Positions 57,908 to 64,000 of a stretch of DNA of 64,000 nt are shown one piece after another (the first letter of the stretch is position 1; each line of letters opens with the position of its first letter). The DNA lies in NCBI GenBank assembly GCA_052117325.1, contig JBQKJJ010000004.1, one strand, 5' to 3'. A program made the translations under genes and the position numbers. Under the pieces are notes generated by a model. That model made no database searches, was not told where the DNA came from, and worked only from the letters and a program-made list of their open reading frames with translations. The stretch comes from CAG-964 sp902789345. GTDB taxonomy: Bacteria; Bacillota; Clostridia; Oscillospirales; Acutalibacteraceae.

Positions 57908-58597
57908 TTATATTATTCTGAAAAATTCATCATAATCTCTGATAATGTAGTCGCACAAAGTGCTTTCTTTTATGTCGTATTTCGGGTTAAACAAACAGGT
58001 GGTTATACCTGCATTTCTTCCGCCCTGCATATCAGAGGTAAGTGAATCCCCCACAATAACAACCTTGCCTAGGTCATTAATACCAAGTTCGTTAAAAATA
58101 TAGTCAAAATAATCTTTTGACGGCTTAGCACAGCCCATAAGCTGAGATATATACACACCGTCTGCCAGCTTGTCCAGTCCTGTATTTTTTAGTCGGCCTG
58201 TTTGAGAAACCGTTAAGCCGTTTGTTGTAATATACACCTTTGCAAAGGTTTTCAGCTTTTTAACAAATTCACAAGCACCGTCAATAAATGTACCGCTTTC
58301 TGACAAATGCCGTACATACATTTCATTTACCCTGTCTAGGTCCTCGTCAACAGTTAAGTGTGCTTTTTCAAAAAAATTCTGAAATCTAAGCCGCCAAAGC
58401 TGTTGTCTTGTGACCTCTCCCTTTTCAAAAGCTTTCCAAAGGAACAAATTTTCCATAAGATAAATGTCATTTTTTTCTTCTGTCCATTCCAGACCAAAGT
58501 CGTCCATTGTCGCCTTTAGTGCAAATTTCTCGTCTGCGTGAAAATCAAGCAGAGTTTCGTCCACATCCAACAGTACAGTTGTAAACCTGCTATTCAA
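57908..58597 (-). CDS. HAD-family nucleotidase, YjjG type
   Basis: 229 residues. Motif I VLLDVDETLLDFHADEK, motif II YITTNGLTVSQ, motif III near GCAKPSKDYFDYIF, motif IV VIVGDSLTSDMQGGRNAGI: the YjjG/YfnB pattern of pyrimidine 5'-nucleotidases that act on non-canonical nucleotides. The start is TTG 58597, eight bases after GGAGGG and within the end of the DUF2344 gene (8-base overlap), so it is the last gene of that cluster. Confidence 0.9.
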   Translation of the reverse strand: MNSRFTTVLLDVDETLLDFHADEKFALKATMDDFGLEWTEEKNDIYLMENLFLWKAFEKGEVTRQQLWRLRFQNFFEKAHLTVDEDLDRVNEMYVRHLSESGTFIDGACEFVKKLKTFAKVYITTNGLTVSQTGRLKNTGLDKLADGVYISQLMGCAKPSKDYFDYIFNELGINDLGKVVIVGDSLTSDMQGGRNAGITTCLFNPKYDIKESTLCDYIIRDYDEFFRII

Positions 58598-59246
58598 AAG
58601 ACTTGCCCTCCTCGTTAAAAACATCCAGTCTGGTTATATCCGCATAAACCTCTATATTATTTGAATTTTCAAGTGCGGTTACAAGCAGTGATGGGTTTAC
58701 ATTGTTTACACTTCCTGCCGGCAATGTTATAACAAGCTGTACACAATCCTCAAGCTTTTCCAAGGTATAGTCGCCTAACTGCGGCTTAATATCTATAAGC
58801 TTTACGCCCTTTTTACTGTGCTTTTCTACCTCTATGGTATCCTGTGCAAGCAAACTGCGGAGCATAAAAAACAGCTCCTCTGGGGTTTTAGCGTCACTGC
58901 TTAATTTTATGTCAAATTTTCCGTAAGCAATTTTACCCGGCTTCATAACAGGCTCTGTTACCTTGTAAACCTCTATGCCCTGCGGCAAGCCTTGGTTAAG
59001 CCTGTTTATAATCTCCTGTTCCGGCACTTCTTCCAAAAGGCGCATATCCATACTTTCTTTTACGCCCCTAAAGCCTAAGGACAGCGGCAGTGCAAAGGTT
59101 ATAAAAGGATGAGGGTTAAAACCCTCTGTATGCCATATTGGCAGCTTGCTGTACTGCAGCGCCCTTGTCATTACCCTGTTTACATCAAGGTGGGAAATAT
59201 ACCTGGCAGCGCCGTCTTTTTTATACCATACTCTTACGTTTTTCAA
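58590..59246 (-). CDS. Radical SAM-associated protein, DUF2344 (TIGR03936)
   Basis: 218 residues. WYKKDGAARYISHLDVNRVM, YSKLPIWHTEGFNPHPFITFALPLSLGF and the MDMRLLEE block are characteristic of the DUF2344 partner of the large B12-binding radical SAM protein. In many Clostridia these two genes precede rng and rplU; here a HAD gene follows. The start is taken as TTG 59246 behind GGGCGGTG, inside the end of the radical SAM gene; the true start could be a few codons off. The pathway is unknown. Confidence 0.88.
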   Translation of the reverse strand: MKNVRVWYKKDGAARYISHLDVNRVMTRALQYSKLPIWHTEGFNPHPFITFALPLSLGFRGVKESMDMRLLEEVPEQEIINRLNQGLPQGIEVYKVTEPVMKPGKIAYGKFDIKLSSDAKTPEELFFMLRSLLAQDTIEVEKHSKKGVKLIDIKPQLGDYTLEKLEDCVQLVITLPAGSVNNVNPSLLVTALENSNNIEVYADITRLDVFNEEGKSFE

Positions 59247-61077
59247 AGCAAACACCGCCCTTCCATTTGTTAGCACCACAGTTACTGCATTTTTGGCGGC
59301 AGTTTAATGTAGTTTCCGAATTGTACGCCTTTTTACATTCGTTAATTAAAAATTCCTTAGTAACACCATAGTCAATATGATCCCACGGCAAAACCTCGTC
59401 AAAGCTTCGTTTGCGGTTAGCGTAAAATTCCGGCTCTATGCCGCACTCCTTAAACAGCTCAAGCCATTTTTCCAGGCTAAAGCAGTCGCTCCAGCCGTCA
59501 AAGTGGAAGCCCCTTTCGCAGGCAAGCTCCATAACCTTGCACAGCCGTCTGTCACCTCGTGCAAATACAGCCTCTAAAAAGCTTGTACTTGAATCGTGGT
59601 AGTTATAGGTAATTTTTCTTGTTTTAATGCTTTCCTTAACAAGATGCTGTTTGGCTTTTAGCTGCTCCTCGGTAGCCTGTGGTTCCCACTGGAAAGGTGT
59701 AAAGGGCTTTGGTACAAAACTTGATGTACTTAGGGTAACGCTTACCGCTTTGCCCTTTGGTCTGCCCTCGCATTTATAATATTGGTCTACCACCTTGTGA
59801 CCAAGCTCTGCAATGCCGCATACATCCTCGTCTGTTTCCGTAGGCAAGCCTATCATAAAGTACAGCTTAACCTTTGTCCAACCGCCGTTAAACGCCTTTG
59901 AACAGGTTTCCATAAGCTCGTCCTCAAGTACATTTTTATTTATAACATTTCTCATACGCTGTGTACCTGCTTCAGGTGCAAAGGTAAGTCCACTTTTTCT
60001 TACAGTTTTAATTTTATCAATAATCTCATCATTAAAGCCGTCTACACGAAGTGAGGGCAGTGAAATACTAACCTTTTCGTCCTTTGACCACTCGGTAAGC
60101 CTTGTTAAAAGCTCCTCTATTTTTGTATAGTCGCTGGAGCTTAATGATGAAAGTGAAACCTCATCGTAGCCTGTATTGTTGCACAGTGTATGGCACTGCC
60201 TGTCTATAACCTCTGCCGACTTTTCACGAACAGGTCTGTACAGAAAGCCTGCCTGACAAAATCTACAGCCCCTTATACAGCCTCTGAATATTTCCTCCAT
60301 TGCCCTGTCGTGGACAATTTCTATCATAGGCACTACAAAATTTTCCGGATAGTAGCAGTCGTCCATATTCATCATTAATCGCTTTTCTACCTTTTGCGGT
60401 GCGTTATGTGTGGCGGTAACAGACTTAACTGTGTTGTCCTTATTGTATTCAACATTATAAAGTGACGGTACATACACGCCCTTAATTTGTGCCGCCTTAA
60501 TAAGGAAATCCTCTTTACTGTCACCGTTTTCTCTGCATTGACGGTAAAGCTCCATAACCTCCAAATCTACCTCTTCGCCCTCTCCTATAAAAAACAGGTC
60601 GATAAAATCGGCAATAGGCTCAGGGTTACAGGCACAAGGTCCGCCGGCACAGACTATATTTTTAAGCTCTGTTCTGTCCTTAGATTTTATAGGAATACCC
60701 GACAGCTTGAGCATATTCAGTATATTTGTAAAGCTAAGCTCATATTGCAGTGTAAAACCGATAAAATCAAATTCCGTAAGTGGGTCGCCGCTTTCAAGAG
60801 CAAACAGAGGAATATTGTTTTTAACCATAAGCTCCTCCATATCTATCCACGGGGCAAAAACCCGCTCACACCATATATTCTCTTTGCTGTTAAACAGACT
60901 GTAGAGTATTTTCATACCCAAGTGGGACATACCCACCTCGTAAACATCGGGGAAGCAAAATGCAAAGCGTATGTCTACCTTGTTTTTGTCTTTTATTACG
61001 CTGTTTTTTTCTCCGCCTACATACCTGCCTGGTTTTTGAACTTTTAACAGCAGCTTTTCAACATCCTTATTTATCAC
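59221..61077 (-). CDS. B12-binding radical SAM protein (TIGR03960)
   Basis: 618 residues. An N-terminal cobalamin-binding-like domain (~1-200) leads to the radical SAM core with RGCIRGCRFCQAGFLYRPVR (CxxxCxxC); KVKLYFMIGLPTETDED is the strand-4 motif, and the end holds CRQKCSNCGANKW, a zinc-type or extra cluster site. This enzyme of unknown reaction is widely conserved in Clostridia. The start is GTG 61077, nine bases after GGAGG, six bases downstream of the M50 protease stop; the operon runs on to DUF2344 and HAD. Confidence 0.93.
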   Translation of the reverse strand: MINKDVEKLLLKVQKPGRYVGGEKNSVIKDKNKVDIRFAFCFPDVYEVGMSHLGMKILYSLFNSKENIWCERVFAPWIDMEELMVKNNIPLFALESGDPLTEFDFIGFTLQYELSFTNILNMLKLSGIPIKSKDRTELKNIVCAGGPCACNPEPIADFIDLFFIGEGEEVDLEVMELYRQCRENGDSKEDFLIKAAQIKGVYVPSLYNVEYNKDNTVKSVTATHNAPQKVEKRLMMNMDDCYYPENFVVPMIEIVHDRAMEEIFRGCIRGCRFCQAGFLYRPVREKSAEVIDRQCHTLCNNTGYDEVSLSSLSSSDYTKIEELLTRLTEWSKDEKVSISLPSLRVDGFNDEIIDKIKTVRKSGLTFAPEAGTQRMRNVINKNVLEDELMETCSKAFNGGWTKVKLYFMIGLPTETDEDVCGIAELGHKVVDQYYKCEGRPKGKAVSVTLSTSSFVPKPFTPFQWEPQATEEQLKAKQHLVKESIKTRKITYNYHDSSTSFLEAVFARGDRRLCKVMELACERGFHFDGWSDCFSLEKWLELFKECGIEPEFYANRKRSFDEVLPWDHIDYGVTKEFLINECKKAYNSETTLNCRQKCSNCGANKWKGGVCFEKRKSMV

Positions 61078-61082
61078 GGTAC

Positions 61083-61703
61083 TTATCCTCCGGTAATATA
61101 CTTTTTTCTCTTGAATATTATCACACTTATCAGGTACAAAACAGCAAACAGCATTGTGAAATTATACGGTGACTTAAGCAGTGCCATAAAGCTGAAAAAG
61201 CCCAGTGGAATTACAATAGCAAGTGACACTGCCAATGTAATAAAGTAAACGGCTTTGTCCGAAAAATTCCTTTGCAATATAAGCTCCAGCGCATTTCCGC
61301 CGTCTAAAGATTCTACAGGAAGTGCGTTAAATATACACAAGGACAAATTTGCTAGTGCGAAATATCTAAATATATATAAATTATACCAACTATATATCGC
61401 AATAGTCAACAAAAATAAAACAAAATTTACAAAAACTCCTGCCAAGCAAATTACAAGCTCTGCCTTTAGTCCTCTTTTATGCTGTTGTACATCGGTAATA
61501 TTAATATCAAAGGCGGACATTCTTATTTTTTCTACACCTGTTCCGTAATGCTTCATAGCAAATATATGCCCCAGCTCGTGACATACAGACGCCGCCAAAC
61601 AGCACGCCGCCATTCCCGTAGGGTCAAAAATAAGCAGCAGTGCTATTCCTGCTGCCAAAGGGTACGAAAGGCACAGCTTTACTCCAAACAGCTTAAAATT
61701 CAT
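61083..61703 (-). CDS. Site-2 protease family M50 (SpoIVFB-like)
   Basis: 206 residues, about six membrane helices. The zinc motif HELGH sits in SVCHELGHIFAMKHYG and the third ligand in NALPVESLDGGNALEL, as in SpoIVFB-type intramembrane proteases that release pro-sigma factors or membrane-bound regulators. AGGAGG precedes the ATG, which overlaps the upstream stop by one base. It is followed by the B12-radical SAM gene. Its substrate is unknown; no pro-sigma-K gene lies in the window. Confidence 0.9.
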   Translation of the reverse strand: MNFKLFGVKLCLSYPLAAGIALLLIFDPTGMAACCLAASVCHELGHIFAMKHYGTGVEKIRMSAFDINITDVQQHKRGLKAELVICLAGVFVNFVLFLLTIAIYSWYNLYIFRYFALANLSLCIFNALPVESLDGGNALELILQRNFSDKAVYFITLAVSLAIVIPLGFFSFMALLKSPYNFTMLFAVLYLISVIIFKRKKYITGG

Positions 61704-62248
61704 TACTGCTCCTCCTGAGGTACTGTTGCTTCTGTAGGTGCAGCCGGCGCATCGGTAACCGCCTCGGTGCTTTGAGCCTCTGTTGGATTTTGGCTTTCTT
61801 GACCGGTTGTTTCAGTCGGCAGTTGTGTTGCAACTTTCTGTTGTGCCTCTTCTTCCTTAAGCGTTGCTTTTTCTGTAGGAGCCTCTGTAAAATCACCACC
61901 CTTTGTAATGTCTGAAAGGGTTACTATAAGAGAATCATTTAAATTGTCGAAATACCATTTATTTACCGACGCATATATGTCACCGCCAAAGTTTTTAAGT
62001 ATAAATGCCGCCGCTACCGCTATTATTGCCAATAAAAATTGCAGCTTTATAACCGGCTGAGGGTTTTGCACAGACTTTCTTTTGTTAAAAAATTCGGTAT
62101 ATGTGCCTTTTTCCTGCCCGGAGTCTTCATCCTCCTGAAAATCCTCCTCTGTTTCCTCCTCTTCCTCCTGCATAGGCTCGGCACGCACTACAGGTACACT
62201 TTCCCAACTGTCGTTATACTCTATGTTGTCATATCTGTCTTCTTTCAT
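61703..62248 (-). CDS. Single-pass membrane protein in the SpoIVFA position
   Basis: 181 residues. An acidic cytoplasmic region (EEEEETEEDFQEDEDSG), a basic KRKS flank, one membrane helix (~68-86, LQFLLAIIAVAAAFILKNF), then an external part and a Thr/Glu/Ala/Gln-rich tail. In related genomes the gene before the M50 protease encodes SpoIVFA-like or M23 peptidase proteins; here no peptidase domain is visible. The start is ATG 62248; stop and protease start overlap by one base. It may anchor or regulate the protease. Confidence 0.7.
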   Translation of the reverse strand: MKEDRYDNIEYNDSWESVPVVRAEPMQEEEEETEEDFQEDEDSGQEKGTYTEFFNKRKSVQNPQPVIKLQFLLAIIAVAAAFILKNFGGDIYASVNKWYFDNLNDSLIVTLSDITKGGDFTEAPTEKATLKEEEAQQKVATQLPTETTGQESQNPTEAQSTEAVTDAPAAPTEATVPQEEQ

Positions 62249-62413
62249 TAAAATCACATCCCGACTTCATCTTAATAAAATACTTATGTAATGCAAAACC
62301 GGTTTATTCTTTATAAAAGCTATAAAACGCACAAGCTTATATTTAACAGACACCGGTAAAATTTTTAGAATATAATTACTTGTAAAATAATTCTTAATAA
62401 TATGGAAATGCTT

Positions 62414-62443
62414 TTGACATAACATAGCTTGCTATGCTATAAT
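62414..62443 (+). promoter_or_regulatory. Promoter of ppa with palindromic spacer
   Basis: TTGACA (62414-62419), 18 bases, extended -10 TGC-TATAAT (62438-62443). The spacer contains ATAGC-TT-GCTAT, which could be an operator. Confidence 0.85.
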
Positions 62444-62483
62444 TTTTTTATCAAGAATTAATAAGAATAGGAGCGTCAACCCA

Positions 62484-63029
62484 ATGAATGTATGGCATGA
62501 TTTAAATCCTGAAAGAATTACACCAAGCGATTTTGAGGCTTATATTGAAATACCAAAGGGCTGCAAGAGCAAATACGAGCTTGACAAAGAAACCGGTCTG
62601 TTAAAGCTGGACAGAATACTTCATACATCTACCCGTTATCCTGCAAACTACGGCTTTATTCCAAGAACCTTTGCGCACGACCTTGACCCTCTTGATGTTT
62701 TGGTTTTGTGCAGTGAAACCATGTACCCGGGAACACTTATTCAGTGCTACCCTATAGGCTACATCAGAATGGTTGACTCCGGCTATAATGACGAAAAAAT
62801 TATAGCCATACCTTTTAATGACCCTACCTACAACAGCTACAAGGATATTTCAGAGCTTCCACAGCATATTTTTAAGGAAATGTGCCACTTCTTTAAGGTT
62901 TACAAAACACTTGAGGACTCTGACAAATACACAGAGGTAGAGGATGTTAAGGGTGCAAAAGAGGCTCAAACAATTATTGCCCAGGCAATAAACGACTATA
63001 AGAAAACCTACGGCGATTTACGCAAATAA
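62484..63029 (+). CDS. ppa: Inorganic pyrophosphatase, family I
   Basis: 181 residues. IEIPKGCKSKYELDKETGLLKLDR, ANYGFIPRTFAHDLDPLDVLVL with its metal-binding Asp residues, and the KVYKTLED end are the family I signature. It hydrolyses pyrophosphate and pulls biosynthesis forward. Length is normal for bacterial enzymes. AGGAG lies ten bases upstream of the ATG. The gene downstream may be co-transcribed. Confidence 0.96.
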   Translation: MNVWHDLNPERITPSDFEAYIEIPKGCKSKYELDKETGLLKLDRILHTSTRYPANYGFIPRTFAHDLDPLDVLVLCSETMYPGTLIQCYPIGYIRMVDSGYNDEKIIAIPFNDPTYNSYKDISELPQHIFKEMCHFFKVYKTLEDSDKYTEVEDVKGAKEAQTIIAQAINDYKKTYGDLRK

Positions 63030-63050
63030 TTTACTTGGAGATGAACCTAA

Positions 63051-63548
63051 TTGAGTAACGGATTTAAAAATCTTGAGGACAAAAGGACAAAACCACTAAG
63101 GCTTACAAACTGTGTTTTGTTTATAATAGAGATTGTACTGTTTGCATTTCCGTATATAGCAATGGTGGACAGTGAGGGCAATTACCGCTTTAAAACCATT
63201 TTAGAGCTTATAATCGGAATGAATGCAGAGGACAACAAGTGGATTAAAATGGGGCTTCTTGCCATTGCATTTGCAATAATCCCTATAGTAGGCTTCTTTG
63301 TAACTGCATTTGATAAAAACAGCTGTGTAAAAAGCTTTTTTGGCTGTGTTTGCTCCTTTGCGGGAATTTTCTGTTTGGTATTTTTAGTACCGCAGTTCTC
63401 GCCTCAGCTTGCATTTGGCGCAATGGCGGCTATAATTATTTATCTGTTCATATTTGCAATAAGCGTTTCACTTGCACTGAAAACAGTAGCAATAAGGGCG
63501 CTTAAACGAAAAGAACAGGAAAAAATTGCCGAACACAACGAGGCATAA
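63051..63548 (+). CDS. Four-helix membrane protein, unknown
   Basis: 165 residues with four hydrophobic segments (NCVLFIIEIVLFAFPYIAMV, GLLAIAFAIIPIVGFFVTAF, SFFGCVCSFAGIFCLVFLV, AFGAMAAIIIYLFIFAISV) and a charged C-terminal tail (RALKRKEQEKIAEHNEA). The start is TTG 63051 behind GGAG (ten bases), 21 bases after ppa, so it is probably in the ppa transcript and ends at the terminator behind it. No family recognised. Confidence 0.7.
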   Translation: MSNGFKNLEDKRTKPLRLTNCVLFIIEIVLFAFPYIAMVDSEGNYRFKTILELIIGMNAEDNKWIKMGLLAIAFAIIPIVGFFVTAFDKNSCVKSFFGCVCSFAGIFCLVFLVPQFSPQLAFGAMAAIIIYLFIFAISVSLALKTVAIRALKRKEQEKIAEHNEA

Positions 63549-63573
63549 AAACAAATTTAGAACAAACAATTCA

Positions 63574-63605
63574 CAAAAGGGCGGCAGAGTTTCTGTCGTC
63601 CTTTT
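63574..63605 (+). terminator. Intrinsic terminator
   Basis: AAAAGGGCGGCAG (63574-63587 region) pairs with CTGTCGTCCTTTT (63592-63605), with one G:T and one mismatch. Confidence 0.8.
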
Positions 63606-63822
63606 GTAAGCCCTACATTTGTGTATAATGCATAAAATTTATACACATTTTTCCAAGTTTATTCTTGCGTTTCGTTGCACATTGTGCTAAAATAAGCCTT
63701 AGGGTAATGCTAATAGGTCATTTTATTTATTGCCCTTTGCAGTTGTGTACAAGCCGACATTCAGCCGTGCTTTGTTCATAACGCAAAAATAACTTAAACA
63801 AATTCTGAGTGAGGTGATTTTT

Positions 63823-64000
63823 ATGACAAGCTGGGTAAATAAATCTATTTTTTACCACATTTATCCTTTAGGCTTTTGCGGTGCACCTGAATATAATGAC
63901 GGTACACAAGCATACCGACTGGATAAAGTAATTGACTGGATTCCACACTTAAAGGAGCTTAACGTAAACGCTGTTTACTTTGGCCCTGTTTTTGAATCCT
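63823..64000 (+). CDS. Alpha-amylase family glycoside hydrolase (GH13), N-terminal part
   Basis: Only the first ~59 codons are inside the window; the frame is open to the right edge. The product begins MTSWVNKSIFYHIYPLGFCG and continues with VIDWIPHLKELNVNAVYFGPVFES, the beta-strand-1 and first conserved region of GH13 enzymes that lack an N-terminal CBM. There is no signal peptide, so it is likely a cytoplasmic maltodextrin-degrading enzyme. GAGGTG lies eight bases before the ATG. Subfamily cannot be told from this part. Confidence 0.88.
   Translation, partial: MTSWVNKSIFYHIYPLGFCGAPEYNDGTQAYRLDKVIDWIPHLKELNVNAVYFGPVFES

Noticed and set aside
1..64000. Prophage or integrative element around the IS30 remnant or the region-4-like gene
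   Set aside because: No integrase, terminase, portal, relaxase or attachment-site repeat is visible anywhere in the window.

Overview
The window reads as chromosome of a low-to-mid GC Gram-positive anaerobe of the class Clostridia, most plausibly the Ruminococcaceae/Oscillospiraceae group. Supporting signs are AGGAGG-type ribosome sites with many TTG and GTG starts, sigma-A promoters of the TTGACA-17-TATAAT type, a TPP and a tetrahydrofolate riboswitch, the B12-binding radical SAM/DUF2344 gene pair next to an M50 protease, NrdR, CarD and a fused AdhE. Species cannot be fixed from the sequence alone. About four fifths of the genes lie on the minus strand. There is no rRNA operon, CRISPR array or prophage. 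The only clear mobile-element trace is an IS30-type transposase tail at the left edge.

Layout. 1-0.4 kb: end of an IS30 element. 0.5-3.9 kb: GntR regulator/ABC ATPase/permease operon behind a promoter with a perfect inverted repeat. 4-14.5 kb: housekeeping genes (a 58-residue DUF4250 protein, SDR, HAD, dusB, exonuclease, typA, SPL-type radical SAM, nrdR, sugar-phosphate isomerase-like protein, lgt). 14.5-25 kb: a repeat-rich DUF4190 protein, then a surface-sugar locus: rfbF, rfbG and rfbH (CDP-3,6-dideoxyhexose pathway), gtrA, a ThDP-dependent enzyme, an SDR, a GtrB-like glycosyltransferase and a separate GtrII-like membrane glycosyltransferase. 25-29 kb: two small genes with a structured leader, a two-component system, LysM and lipoprotein genes. 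29-37 kb: THF riboswitch-folT, carD, rnmV-holA-comEC, phosphoribosyltransferase, HIT and DUF2798 genes. 37-43 kb: TPP riboswitch-thiD-thiC-thiE, and adhE. 43-47 kb: tRNA-Ala, AraC regulator, lipoprotein, K+ channel and ClC genes. 47-51 kb: thiS-thiF-thiG-thiH-tenI behind a different leader. 51-64 kb: feoB, a repeat-rich anchored surface protein, HAD and ABC genes, the radical SAM/DUF2344/M50 cluster, ppa and the start of a GH13 amylase.

How the genes work together. Thiamine synthesis is split over two operons: pyrimidine branch plus coupling enzyme, and thiazole branch. Both have the same promoter hexamers, but only the first has a recognisable TPP aptamer. The sugar locus can be read as one pathway: activate glucose as CDP-glucose, dehydrate and 3-deoxygenate it, possibly add a two-carbon branch with the ThDP enzyme, reduce it, load it on undecaprenyl phosphate (GtrB-like), flip it (GtrA) and transfer it to a surface polymer (GtrII-like). 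That combination in a Gram-positive is the best candidate here for an undescribed system. Functional assignments rest on motif recognition and gene context; no database search was possible.
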